From DASRAP01 sp035277145 (lineage in GTDB: Bacteria > Gemmatimonadota > Gemmatimonadetes > Gemmatimonadales > Gemmatimonadaceae), in assembly GCA_035277145.1 (NCBI GenBank), contig DATELA010000092.1, forward strand, positions 5,567-69,566: a stretch of DNA of 64,000 bases. The letters are read 5' to 3'. The notes under the pieces were generated by a model, which did not search any database, had not been told where the DNA came from, and saw only the letters and a list, made by a program, of their open reading frames with translations. The position numbers and the translations under genes are program-made. The first letter of the stretch is position 1. The number at the start of each line of letters is the position of its first letter. Below, in pieces: positions 46,671-54,986 of this stretch.

Positions 46671-48797
46671 ATGCGCACTCTTCGCTGGGTGTCACTCGGT
46701 TTGCTGGCAGGCGCGACTGCGCTCCCCGGACAGGGAACGGGAGCCGATTCCGCACGCGCCGATTCCGCGCGTCGCCTGCAGACGGTCACGGTGTCGGTCA
46801 CACGCGCCGACGAACGGACAGCGCGCCTGCCGTGGGCCGTGGGCGTGCAACTCGCCGATGACATTCGTCGCGGACAAGCGACGGTCGGCGTCGACGAGGC
46901 GCTCAACAACGTACCCGGCGTGATGGCCAGCAATCGTTACATCTTCGCATTGGATCAACGCCTGTCGATTCGCGGCGCCGGTAGTCGCGCGAATTTCGGA
47001 ACACGCGGCGTGAAGGTTTTGCTCGACGGCGTGCCGCAAAGCTTGCCCGATGGACAAAGCCAGCTGACAAACGTCGAGCTTGGCACCATTGGGCGCATCG
47101 AAGTGCTGCGCGGCGCGGCGTCGTCGCTCTATGGCAACGGATCGGGTGGCGTGATCAGCTTCGAGACGGATCTTCGCGCGCCGGACAGGCTCATGCAGGA
47201 AGTGCGCGTGTTGTCGGGCGACAACGATTTGGTGAAGTGGCAGTCGCGAACGGTCGGACGAACGGGCAACGCGGTCGGCATGCTGTCGGTCTCGCGCACA
47301 ACGCTCGACGGATTTCGCCAATACAGCTCGGCCGACGTTCGCCAGATCAACGCCGCCGTCAACGTTGCACTTGGCGCCGCGTCCACGCTGGAGTTGCGCG
47401 CGCATTCCGCGCGCGTTCCTCACGCCTTGAATCCAGGTGCGCTCACGCTCGCCGAGTGGACAGCCAATCCGGACTCTGCAGCAGCCGCGAACATTGCCCG
47501 GGGCGCCAGGCGCGCGATCGAACAGAATCAATTCTCGGTTGGATTGCGCCGCTCGCTTGGTGCGGCCACATCGATTCGCGCGGTGGGCTACTACTTCGCG
47601 CGTGACGTCGACAATCCACTCGCGACACCGCCGCCCGCGCCGGCCGGTCCGACGAACGGCACGTATTCCGTCATCGATCGCGGCGTTTTCGGTGTGCGGC
47701 TCGATGGCGCGCGCACGTTTGGCGCATCAGCAGATGCACCGCGCTTGACGCTCGGCGTCGATGCACAGCGGTCGCGCGATCATCGTCGTAACTGGCGATC
47801 GACCGGCGGCGAGATCGATCAACCGACCGACACGCTGCTCATCAATCAGATCGAGACGGTCTCGAGCGTCGGACCGTTCGCGCAATTGTCGTGGTCGCCA
47901 ACGCGCGCGCTGCAAAGCAGTGTCGGTATTCGCTACGACCACCAAACGTTCCGCGTGCGCGATCGGTTCACCGGCGACGGCGATGATGATTCCGGTGAAC
48001 GCACCATGAGTGCAACGTCGGGTCATTTTGGCGCGAGTTACACAGCGCGGCCGTGGTTGATTCCGTACGTGAACTTCTCTACCGCATTCGAAACGCCGAC
48101 GACCACCGAACTCAACGCGCGCGATGACGGCACCGGCGGTTTCAGTCCGGACCTTGGACCGCAGCGCATTGCGACGTTCGAGGCCGGTGCGCGCGGTGTC
48201 GCCGGCCGCGTTCGCTACGACGCGACGTTGTTCAACAGCCACACAACCGACGCAATCATTCAGTACCAGGAAGTGAACGGTCGCGCGTATTTCAGAAACG
48301 CGGGTAGCACGAAATCACTCGGTGCTGAGCTTGGCGTCGAAGTCGCCGTTGCGTCGTGGCTCGGAGTGCAGGTGTCGCACACGTACGCCGAATACCTGTT
48401 TGACGAGTACCGAATTCCGCGCGGTGCAGTCACCGATACACTCGACGGCAATCGCCTCGCGGGCGTGCCGGAGCGATTTGTTCGCGCGGGATTGCGTTCG
48501 CGATACGCCGCCGCGACGCTCGATGCGGACTGGACGTGGAGCGATTTCGTGTGGGGCGACGATGCAAACACGGTGCGCGTCGGCGATTGGGGACAGGGCC
48601 GCCTGGACGTGCGCCTTGCATGGTCCGGCGCGCTGGGCGACACGCACTTCACGCCGTTCTTCGCCGTCAACAATGCATTCGATCAGCAGTACGTCGGTTC
48701 GATTACGCTCAACGGCGCGTTTGGTCGCGTGCGCGAAAGCGCGCCGGGGCGCAACCTGCATTTCGGCTTTGATCTCGGGTGGAGTGTGCTGCGTTGA
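46671..48797 (+). CDS. TonB-dependent outer-membrane receptor
   Basis: The 708-residue protein has a signal peptide (MRTLRWVSLGLLAGATALPG), a plug domain (ALNNVPGVMASNRY, RLSIRGAGSR, VKVLLDGVP, IEVLRGAASSLYGNGSGGVI) and a long barrel ending in LHFGFDLGWSVLR. The plug resembles siderophore/cobalamin receptors. The ligand is unknown. A periplasmic binding protein or ABC importer is not adjacent. The SET-domain gene starts inside its last codons. Confidence 0.9.
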   Translation: MRTLRWVSLGLLAGATALPGQGTGADSARADSARRLQTVTVSVTRADERTARLPWAVGVQLADDIRRGQATVGVDEALNNVPGVMASNRYIFALDQRLSIRGAGSRANFGTRGVKVLLDGVPQSLPDGQSQLTNVELGTIGRIEVLRGAASSLYGNGSGGVISFETDLRAPDRLMQEVRVLSGDNDLVKWQSRTVGRTGNAVGMLSVSRTTLDGFRQYSSADVRQINAAVNVALGAASTLELRAHSARVPHALNPGALTLAEWTANPDSAAAANIARGARRAIEQNQFSVGLRRSLGAATSIRAVGYYFARDVDNPLATPPPAPAGPTNGTYSVIDRGVFGVRLDGARTFGASADAPRLTLGVDAQRSRDHRRNWRSTGGEIDQPTDTLLINQIETVSSVGPFAQLSWSPTRALQSSVGIRYDHQTFRVRDRFTGDGDDDSGERTMSATSGHFGASYTARPWLIPYVNFSTAFETPTTTELNARDDGTGGFSPDLGPQRIATFEAGARGVAGRVRYDATLFNSHTTDAIIQYQEVNGRAYFRNAGSTKSLGAELGVEVAVASWLGVQVSHTYAEYLFDEYRIPRGAVTDTLDGNRLAGVPERFVRAGLRSRYAAATLDADWTWSDFVWGDDANTVRVGDWGQGRLDVRLAWSGALGDTHFTPFFAVNNAFDQQYVGSITLNGAFGRVRESAPGRNLHFGFDLGWSVLR

Positions 48798-49279
48798 CCG
48801 TTCGCCGTCGTCCGCTTCCGTTCGCCATTCGCAAGTCGAAGATCGCAGGCAGAGGAGCTTTCGCAACGCGCCGCATTCGCAAAGGCCAGGTCGTCATCGA
48901 ATACATCGGCGAGCTGATTACCGAAAAGGAATCGGACCGCCGGTATCCCGATGACGCGAAGGTGAAGCGGCATCACACGTTCTTGTTTCAGCTCGACAAC
49001 GGGATGGTGATCGACGCGACGTACGGCGGAAATGAATCGCGCTTTCTCAACCACTCGTGTGATCCCAACTGCGAGACCTTCGAAGAGGAAGACCGGATCT
49101 TCATTCAGGCGATGAAGAACGTTCAGCCCGGCGCCGAGTTGACGTACGACTATCTGTTCCCGCGCGATCGCGGTGACGGCCCGAAGGAAGAAGCGCTTTA
49201 TCCGTGTCATTGCGGCACCCGGAAATGCCGCGGAACAATCATGGAACCGCGCAAGCGAAAGCGGAGAAAGCGCAAATGA
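48794..49279 (+). CDS. SET-domain lysine methyltransferase with post-SET and basic tail
   Basis: The start is taken as TTG 48794, overlapping the TonB receptor stop, with GGAG at 48781-48784; GTG 48779 is an alternative. The 161-residue product is a minimal SET domain: KSKIAGRGAFATRRIRKGQ, IEYIGELI, NHSCDPNCET, ELTYDYLFP, then post-SET CHCGTRKCRGTI, and a tail RKRKRRKRK. SET enzymes methylate protein lysines using SAM. The substrate is unknown; the basic tail suggests nucleic-acid or nucleoid contact. It overlaps the next gene by 4 bp. Confidence 0.85.
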   Translation: MTVRRRPLPFAIRKSKIAGRGAFATRRIRKGQVVIEYIGELITEKESDRRYPDDAKVKRHHTFLFQLDNGMVIDATYGGNESRFLNHSCDPNCETFEEEDRIFIQAMKNVQPGAELTYDYLFPRDRGDGPKEEALYPCHCGTRKCRGTIMEPRKRKRRKRK

Positions 49280-49725
49280 ACTTTCGTCGCGCAATCTCTC
49301 TGCTCGCGCTCGTCTCCGGACTCGTGGCGCTCTATCTGCATCTGTGGAAGATCGGGATGGTTGGCGCGCTGTCGTGCGGCGTTGAAGCACGCGGATGCGA
49401 ATACGTGCAGCTCTCACCGTATGGTTGGTTCCTCGGCTACGATGTCGCGCTGATTGGCACGTGGGGTTACGCGGCGATCTTCACGGTCGCGACTATCGGC
49501 GGACTGGACCGTTTCGCGAATTCGCGATGGCCGACGATTGCGCTCATGGCGCTGATCTGGCCGGCCGTGCTGTTCACCATCCGGCTCAAGTACGCGGAGT
49601 GGTTCATTCTCCGCGGATTCTGCACATGGTGTCTGGTTTCGACCGTGACGATCACGGTGTGCGCGATTCTCGTAACGCTCGACTTGCGCCGCGTGCGTGG
49701 CGCAACCGCACAGCACAGCGCGTGA
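49276..49725 (+). CDS. VKOR/DsbB-like disulfide-forming membrane protein
   Basis: The ATG at 49276 overlaps the SET-gene stop (ATGA); a longer frame lies inside the SET gene. The 149-residue protein has four hydrophobic helices, loop cysteines in LSCGVEARGCEYV and the active-site pair FCTWCLVS. This matches VKOR-type enzymes that reoxidise DsbA-like thiol oxidases with quinone. No DsbA-like partner is adjacent. Confidence 0.82.
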   Translation: MNFRRAISLLALVSGLVALYLHLWKIGMVGALSCGVEARGCEYVQLSPYGWFLGYDVALIGTWGYAAIFTVATIGGLDRFANSRWPTIALMALIWPAVLFTIRLKYAEWFILRGFCTWCLVSTVTITVCAILVTLDLRRVRGATAQHSA

Positions 49726-49748
49726 CGCCCGCGTAGGGGATTCGTCGG

Positions 49749-50081
49749 TTAGTCGTCGATGCCCAGACGTTCCGTGACGATCCACTCCTCGCGCGTGAGC
49801 GTGACACCCGTTGGAAACCGGCTCACGAATTCAGAACGCATGCGCGCGGTGTGTTCGGCGAAATAGCGTTCGAGCGATGCTTGGTCGTGTGCGACGTAGG
49901 TCGTCCGGAATGTTACGGGGTCGAGTCGTGTGACGAAGGCGCCGGCGAAGCACCCAGTTGCAAGCACGTCGGGCACATGCGCGACGCGCAAATACGTCTC
50001 GATGGTATCGGCGAGCGGAATGTCGTGCGTCGTGCCGCGAACTTCGTACAAGATTTGCCCAGCCTTCGGAAAATCCGACAT
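49749..50081 (-). CDS. DUF4286 family protein
   Basis: The 110-residue protein contains LYEVRGTTHDIPLADTIETYLR, CFAGAFVTRLD and TYVAHDQASLERYFAEH, the DUF4286 pattern: a small ferredoxin-like fold protein that ends with an Arg-rich helix. It is convergent with the VKOR-like gene (23-bp gap) and divergent from the desaturase. Function unknown. Confidence 0.8.
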   Translation of the reverse strand: MSDFPKAGQILYEVRGTTHDIPLADTIETYLRVAHVPDVLATGCFAGAFVTRLDPVTFRTTYVAHDQASLERYFAEHTARMRSEFVSRFPTGVTLTREEWIVTERLGIDD

Positions 50082-50206
50082 GAATTGAAAGTTAGCGCGA
50101 CTGATGACGATAACACGAGCAGGCCCCGGAGCTCGGCTTCCAATGTCTGTTCGCCGCTTCTACGTTACGCAGGCCGTTTCCCCCTTTTTTCGGACGAGGA
50201 CAGATC

Positions 50207-51277
50207 GTGGCCGCAGCGACTTCGGCGAACGCCGACTTTCATGATGACATCATCTATCCTGACGTCGGCGTGTTTGTGGTCGCGCACCTGGTTTGCATCC
50301 TCGCTATCTGGACCGGAATAACCTGGACGTCGGTCTTGTTGGGTGTTGGGTTGTATGTGGTTCGTATGTTCGCCATTACGGCCGGCTACCATCGCTACTT
50401 CTCGCACCGTTCGTACAAGACGAGCCGGTTTTTCCAGTTCTTGCTTGCGCTTGTCGCGCAATCATCCACGCAGAAGAGCGTGCTGTGGTGGGCGGCGATC
50501 CACCGCCATCATCACAAGCATTCCGATTCCGAACTCGACGTGCACTCGCCGCGTCACCGCGGCTTCTGGTATTCACACGTCGGCTGGGTCTTCGACCGGC
50601 AGTGGGATGGCGTTCGCATCGACGAGGTTCCGGATCTCGCGAAATATCCTGAGCTGCGTTTTCTGCAGCGTTGGGAGCAGCTCCCGTCGATCGCGCTTGC
50701 GATCATGTGTTTTCTGATTGGTGGTGGACCCGGTGTGGTAGTTGGCTTCTTCATGAGCACCGTCGTCTTGTATCACTGTACGTTCTTCATTAATTCGCTG
50801 GCGCACGTGCACGGCAATCAGCGCTACGTCACGGGTGACGACTCACGCAACAACTGGTGGCTCGCGGTGATCACCGGTGGGGAAGGGTGGCACAACAATC
50901 ACCACGCATATCAGCGCTCGTGTCGCCAGGGTTTCCGATGGTACGAAGTCGATTTCACGTACTACGCGCTCAAGGCGATGAGCTATGTGGGGATCGTGTG
51001 GGAACTGGGTGCTCCGCCGCCTGAAGTTGTGAAGAATGAGCGCCCGCTCGGCCGCGCGGTGATCGAGCGAGTCGCGCACCAGCTCGCGGGCAGCTTCGAT
51101 CTTGAACATCTCAAGGCGCGATTGCCGCATCTGCCGAGTATGGAAGAACTGCGTGCACGCGCGCATACGATGTTCGCGCACACGCCGTCGATGGATGAGG
51201 TGTGCGCTCGCGCGAGAGAGATTCTCTTCCACGCGCTCGCGCCGCATCACCCCGGGTTGAGCATCGCGCCCGCGTAA
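50207..51277 (+). CDS. Acyl-CoA delta-9-type fatty-acid desaturase
   Basis: The 356-residue membrane protein has the three desaturase histidine clusters HRYFSHRSYK, HRHHHKHSD and HNNHHAYQRS, plus membrane pairs before and after the second cluster. These di-iron enzymes introduce a cis double bond into acyl chains. Start GTG 50207. The C-terminus (~290-356) is an extra charged helical tail, possibly a regulatory addition. It is followed by comM on the same strand. Confidence 0.93.
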   Translation: MAAATSANADFHDDIIYPDVGVFVVAHLVCILAIWTGITWTSVLLGVGLYVVRMFAITAGYHRYFSHRSYKTSRFFQFLLALVAQSSTQKSVLWWAAIHRHHHKHSDSELDVHSPRHRGFWYSHVGWVFDRQWDGVRIDEVPDLAKYPELRFLQRWEQLPSIALAIMCFLIGGGPGVVVGFFMSTVVLYHCTFFINSLAHVHGNQRYVTGDDSRNNWWLAVITGGEGWHNNHHAYQRSCRQGFRWYEVDFTYYALKAMSYVGIVWELGAPPPEVVKNERPLGRAVIERVAHQLAGSFDLEHLKARLPHLPSMEELRARAHTMFAHTPSMDEVCARAREILFHALAPHHPGLSIAPA

Positions 51278-51359
51278 TCGCGGCGGTCACGCGTCCGAAT
51301 GATTATGGTCGCGTTGAAACGGTGACACACGTTTTCGTGCAGTACCACATAGTGGCGGC

Positions 51360-52007
51360 ATGCTCGCCGCCGTTCGTGCCGCCGCCGTTGTTGGAATCGA
51401 TGCCTACGACGTCACTGTCGAAGTCGACGTCGCCAATGGCTTGCCCTCGTTTACACTCGTTGGGCTCGCGTCGGGCGCGGTAAAAGAAAGTCGTGAGCGC
51501 GTCATCGCGGCGCTCGCAAACGCGGGCCTCGCGCTGCCGCCGCGCAAAACAACCGTCAACCTGTCGCCCGCGGATCGGCCGAAGAACGGAACGGCGTTCG
51601 ATCTCGCGATTGCACTCGCGCTCTTGTCCGCGCACGGCGCGCTCGACGCGTCCACACTTAATAACGTCGTAGTGCTTGGCGAACTCGGCCTCGACGGCAC
51701 ACTGCGCCCGGTTCGTGGTGTGCTGCCGGTCGCGCGACATGTTGCGCGCACGCCGGGCGTCACGCTGTTGGTTCCGCCCGGCAACGTGGCGGAAGCGGCG
51801 CTCGTGTCGTCGTTGCGCGTTGTGAGTGCGCCGACGGTCCGCGCAGTTGTTGATGCACTCCGCGCGGGAGCGCTTCCGTGCGCAGAACGGATCACGGCAC
51901 ACGGGTCAGTCGAAACGGACGCGGATGATTTCGCCGACGTGATTGGACAACCGCGCGCTGCGCGCGCGCTCGAAATCGCGGCGGCCGGCGGACACAACGT
52001 GCTCATG
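51360..52007 (+). pseudogene. comM: comM/yifB, 5' part interrupted by an integrative element
   Basis: 216 residues of ComM are intact: the N-terminal Lon-like domain (GLPSFTLVGLASGAVKESRE, NLSPADRPKNGTAFDLAIAL), then DVIGQPRAARALEIAAAGGH and NVLM. At that point the native sequence should continue LGPPGAGKT, but the frame runs into foreign sequence and stops at 52217, making a chimeric ORF. ComM is a helicase that aids branch migration during natural transformation. The missing part resumes near 63397. Confidence 0.92.
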
Positions 52008-52025
52008 TTGTGGTTGTCAAGACCC
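51991..52025 (+). other. Left attachment junction (attL)
   Basis: Host comM reads through GTGCTCATG, then diverges to TTGTGGTTGTCAAGACCCC. The 7-mer GCTCATG lies at 52001-52007. The element-side arm AGACCC is at 52020-52025, 12 nt beyond the core, and is the inverse of GGGTCT on the right side. Confidence 0.7.
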
Positions 52026-52242
52026 CTCGCTTCACCCCTTCGACTCTTAGCGCGCCGTCGTCCTCACGCTGCGGAATCAACGGACGCGCACGAAACGGAA
52101 CGCCCAGCCCAGTGCGCGATTATGGGCGAGCGGCGGGGGCATGGGGGGAATCAGGCGCGCGACGAGAGAGGTAGGGACGCGGGAAAAGTCGCGGTGAAAT
52201 TCTGGCGACGCGGCTAAGGGTGGTGGAAGCCGTAGGAAGGGG

Positions 52243-52310
52243 TTACGTAACGTTACGTAAGAATTGACACCAGCCCCCCAAGGTGTAACCGTTAAGGTGT
52301 GTGACACACA
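52243..52310 (+). promoter_or_regulatory. Palindrome and possible promoter/operator cluster
   Basis: TTACGTAACGTTACGTAA (52243-52260) is a perfect 18-bp palindrome built of two TTACGTAA units. TTGACA follows at 52264-52269 as a possible -35 box, but the -10 region 17 bp later is weak. AAGGTGT occurs twice, and a second palindrome TGTGTGACACACA lies at 52298-52310. It could be an operator for the element's small DNA-binding proteins. This is inference from sequence pattern only. Confidence 0.35.
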
Positions 52311-52321
52311 ACAAACACGAA

Positions 52322-52341
52322 GGGCCCCCGTTTCGGAGGCC
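52322..52341 (+). terminator. Short GC-rich hairpin
   Basis: GGGCCCCCG pairs with CGGAGGCCC around a 2-nt TT loop, with one mismatch. There is no T-run, so its role as a terminator is uncertain. Confidence 0.3.
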
Positions 52342-52427
52342 CCTCTGGAGAACCTGACGAAGCGCTCTCAGTAGCTACTCATTTTTTCATGTACCACCGT
52401 CCTACGGCTTCTGCCGTGGGTGAAGGA

Positions 52428-52474
52428 CAGAAACCGTAGCCGACCCCGCAAAGGTCACTTGGCTGCGGTTTCTG
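52428..52474. other. Long imperfect hairpin with nested dyad
   Basis: CAGAAACCGTAGCC (52428-52441) pairs with GGCTGCGGTTTCTG (52461-52474), 13 of 14 bp. Inside the 19-nt loop GACC and GGTC form a further pair. A second hairpin, CCTACGGC/GCCGTGGG, lies just upstream at 52401-52420. The structure could be a small RNA, a replication or excision site, or an operator. Confidence 0.5.
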
Positions 52475-52578
52475 CTTTGGATGGTATATGCGAACGTGAA
52501 TTGCGACAAGGGGCCCTGTCCCGGCGCCACGCACAGGTATGCGCGCAGTCGCGCCAGTCGGTCTGAATGCGCTCATAA

Positions 52579-52613
52579 ACGATCAACGGCCATGAAGGCC
52601 GTAGGTCGTTTTT
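52579..52613 (+). terminator. Rho-independent terminator in element left end
   Basis: ACGATCAACGGCC (52579-52591) pairs with GGCCGTAGGTCGT (52597-52609), 11 of 13 bp, and a TTTTT run follows at 52609-52613. It ends a plus-strand transcript from the left end, whose gene, if any, is unidentified. Confidence 0.6.
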
Positions 52614-52923
52614 GCATTCTGCGCGTAAAGAGTTCATTCGGGATTGAACCGACGAATCGCTCCGCTACGAATCGACAAAGTTTGAAAACCATTCCAGCAG
52701 AACCAGAAAAAAAGTCGACACAAGTCATCACTTCTGAAAAAAAGAGCCTAAACGTTGCAAACGAAGACGTTCTCGCGTTGAACGTGCTCCTAATTGGCTG
52801 AAGTGTTAGGTCTTGCAAGCGCGAATAAAGTGTTTCTAACTGGCGAGAAGTTCCTATCCAGTTATGACGGCGACGGTATTGAGGCAGTTTGTGCGGTCCG
52901 TTCGTGAGTCGTAAACTCTGGAC

Positions 52924-53138
52924 ATGTCAGAAAGAAAGGCGAGGACGACCCGTTCGAAGGGCTGCACGACGACCCAGCGCCTGATGAAGCGCAAGAGCGG
53001 CACGAGGAGCTGCTAGAGGCGATTGAGGAGAGCAAAGAGGCCGGCGCAGGGACGGCCTTCGGGTGTGGCGCGGTTGTCGGCGCGGGGCTGCTCTGGGTCG
53101 CGTTGTACATGGGGTGGTGCTCGCCTCCAATGCGCTAG
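52924..53138 (+). CDS. Small acidic single-pass membrane protein, start unclear or frameshifted
   Basis: From GGC 52938 to TAG 53136 a frame encodes an acidic region (GEDDPFEGLHDDPAPDEAQ), a charged helix and a hydrophobic segment (AFGCGAVVGAGLLWVALYMG), then CSPPMR. This looks like a real protein, but the frame has no ATG, GTG or TTG between the upstream TGA and GGC. ATG 52924 (MSERK) is in another frame and needs a -1 shift near GAAAGAAAGG to join it. It may be a decayed gene, a programmed frameshift, or a base error. Confidence 0.4.
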
Positions 53139-53219
53139 GCGCGCTCCCATGCTGATGACAGGCGCGTAGCGTCGGGGCAGGGCGTGACGTTGCCAAGGTC
53201 GACTAGGCGGACCAAAGTT

Positions 53220-53387
53220 TCACCTGCCGGGGCTGTCTTCGGCGTATCGCTCGCCCTCAAGCTCGCGCTTCAGTCGCTCGCGCAGCTCGAGTATTTGACG
53301 GATGGTCTCCAGCCGACACGCTTCGCAGCGGTCGCTTCGCGGGTCGAGGACAGTAGCGCCGCACTTTCTGCATTCACGTAGTCGCAT
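53220..53387 (-). CDS. Small zinc-ribbon protein
   Basis: A 55-residue frame reads MRLRECRKCGATVLDPRSDR then CEACRLETIRQILELRERLK. Two CxxC pairs 13 residues apart (CRKC and CEAC) make a zinc ribbon, followed by a charged helix. It is shorter than usual ORF cut-offs. There is no strong ribosome site upstream of ATG 53387. Function unknown; it could bind nucleic acid. Confidence 0.55.
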   Translation of the reverse strand: MRLRECRKCGATVLDPRSDRCEACRLETIRQILELRERLKRELEGERYAEDSPGR

Positions 53388-53467
53388 CAGACAACAATAC
53401 GAGTAGGCGTCAGCGCGCCGTCAGCGCAGATGTTTCACAGTCGGATCGAATCGAGGACGAGACGACG

Positions 53468-54073
53468 ATGGTTCTTGAATTGGATAAGCAGTTGATGATC
53501 GAGAGATGCCCGCATTGCAGCGTCGCGAAGCCATATATGCCGTCTGAAGTGGGCATCACGACATCTGACCATACGGGGAGGTACGTTCGCGATTGGCGTT
53601 TCTACGTGTGCGCCACATGCGGAGGGGTTGTTACTTGCGGCGCTGACCACGACACGACGTACATACGCGAGACGTATCCGAAGGCGCGGGGCGTATCTAA
53701 GGACATCCCGGAACGAGCATCTGCGTACTTGCGTCAAGCGCTGGACTCGCTCGCTGCACCGGCTGGCGCGGTCATGCTAACTGCGAGCGCGGTTGATGCA
53801 ATGCTAAAAGAAATCGGCAAGACCAAAGGCACGCTCTATAGCCGAATTGAAGCGGCCGCCACGGAGCACTTGATTACGGCTGACATGGCGACTTGGGCGC
53901 ATGAGGTTCGGCTGGATGCGAATGACCAGCGTCACGCAGATGAAGCTGCGACACTTCCGACGCTGGAGGATGCCAAGCGGTGTCTATCGTTTGCGCTCGC
54001 ACTAGCTGACTTCCTTTTTGTCTTGCCGGCGCGCGTCACGAGGGGCCGAAGCGAGAAGGCTAAGAGTACATGA
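53468..54073 (+). CDS. DUF4145 domain protein
   Basis: The 201-residue protein has an N-terminal zinc-ribbon-like pair (CPHC at 14-17, CATC at 48-51), then a helical DUF4145 domain with RETYPKARGVSKDIPERASA, ALDSLAAPAGAVMLTASAVD and the hallmark RLDANDQRH (148-156, usually RxxGNxxxH). DUF4145 is a helical domain found in mobile elements and defence contexts and may be HEPN-related. It overlaps the next gene by 4 bp (ATGA), so the two are coupled. It is on the opposite strand to the integrase block and is a candidate cargo gene. Confidence 0.75.
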   Translation: MVLELDKQLMIERCPHCSVAKPYMPSEVGITTSDHTGRYVRDWRFYVCATCGGVVTCGADHDTTYIRETYPKARGVSKDIPERASAYLRQALDSLAAPAGAVMLTASAVDAMLKEIGKTKGTLYSRIEAAATEHLITADMATWAHEVRLDANDQRHADEAATLPTLEDAKRCLSFALALADFLFVLPARVTRGRSEKAKST

Positions 54074-54891
54074 CGACTCTGAGGATACTTAGCGTCGGCG
54101 TTGCGGCGCTTGTTGTGTCCGCAAGCGTGCGAGCACAGGTACGCGATACGTCGATTTCCGTTCAGGATTCCGCACGAATCGCGCAACAGGCCGCAGTTCA
54201 GGCGTCGGAACTGGTGCGCCTCAAAGTCCAAGCACGCGCAGACAGCTTGCAGATCGCCGCGCTGGAGCGGATGAACGACCAGGCGAATCTGTCGGTCGAT
54301 ATGTACGGCGTGATTGTCGGAGGGCTCTCGGCGCTGTTCGCAATTGGCGCTGTCGTCGCCGCAGTGCTGCTCTACGTGCAGGGTCGCGATTTCAAGCAGC
54401 AGCGACAGGAAGTCCTAGATGCTATCAGGCACGAAGCCAAAGGCGTGATTGCGGCAGCTGAGTTTGGAGCTGATGAAATGATGAAGACTGCGAAAGGACA
54501 GCTGGATGTCCTTCACGCGGACTATTCACAGCGACTTGAAGCCGCGTTGAAATCCGCTCCGACGCCGGGCAAAAGGGAGCAACTCGAAAGGCAGCTGAGC
54601 GAGATTCGAGCGATGCTCGCCAACGTCGAGGAGCGACGAGCGGCGCTAACCATCCCGGAGGCTTACCGGTACGCCGACGTGTTGAGGCCTTCACAGTCGT
54701 TTTGGACTCAGGACTACGTCGACGCGCTGAAAAGGGAGAAGCCAGCTGATGACCAGCTTGGTGGGCTTTCGTACGAAACGAGAAGGCAGAAGTGTGTCGA
54801 TTGCGGAAAGGTGTTCCGACTCTACCACGAGACGCCGGTCGGTTCTGACGTGAAGTGTCCGTACTGCAAAATCCGACAAGCCGCTCGCTAG
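54070..54891 (+). CDS. Membrane coiled-coil protein with C-terminal zinc ribbon
   Basis: The 273-residue protein has a signal-like start ending near ARAQ (residues 1-23), a helical stretch, a membrane segment at ~78-102 (YGVIVGGLSALFAIGAVVAA), a coiled coil (~105-195), and a zinc ribbon CVDC...CPYC (242, 245, 263, 266). No known family was recognised. It is translationally coupled to the DUF4145 gene and probably forms a two-component unit with it at the membrane. Confidence 0.65.
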   Translation: MTTLRILSVGVAALVVSASVRAQVRDTSISVQDSARIAQQAAVQASELVRLKVQARADSLQIAALERMNDQANLSVDMYGVIVGGLSALFAIGAVVAAVLLYVQGRDFKQQRQEVLDAIRHEAKGVIAAAEFGADEMMKTAKGQLDVLHADYSQRLEAALKSAPTPGKREQLERQLSEIRAMLANVEERRAALTIPEAYRYADVLRPSQSFWTQDYVDALKREKPADDQLGGLSYETRRQKCVDCGKVFRLYHETPVGSDVKCPYCKIRQAAR

Positions 54892-54986
54892 AAGAGCAGG
54901 AAGAAAAACGATAGGTACCCCCGCGCGGTCCCCAAGTCGGAAAAAGGACAGAGCGCTTTCGGACGCACAGATTCTCTGACGCGCGT

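Larger units (their letters stand above)
52218..52923. other. Element left-end non-coding region (about 700 bp)
   Basis: No convincing protein gene was found here. It holds an 18-bp palindrome, a hairpin, a dyad pair and a terminator, described separately, and four copies of the 6-mer CCGTAG. The 106-residue frame at 52481-52801 lacks a start context and recognisable features. Part of it is A-rich (52690-52745), unlike the host sequence. Confidence 0.6.

Noticed and set aside
52077..52307. 76-residue minus-strand frame near the left end
   Set aside because: Pro/Arg-rich with no domain or ribosome site, and it spans the palindrome at 52243.
52481..52801. 106-residue plus-strand frame ending ANEDVLALNVLLIG
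   Set aside because: The end looked like a tmRNA tag, but no tRNA-like halves, no CCA end and no ALAA-type ending are present. A terminator hairpin lies inside the frame and no ribosome site precedes it.
53184..53381. 65-residue plus-strand frame
   Set aside because: It is the antisense of the 55-residue zinc-ribbon frame, which has clear CxxC pairs.
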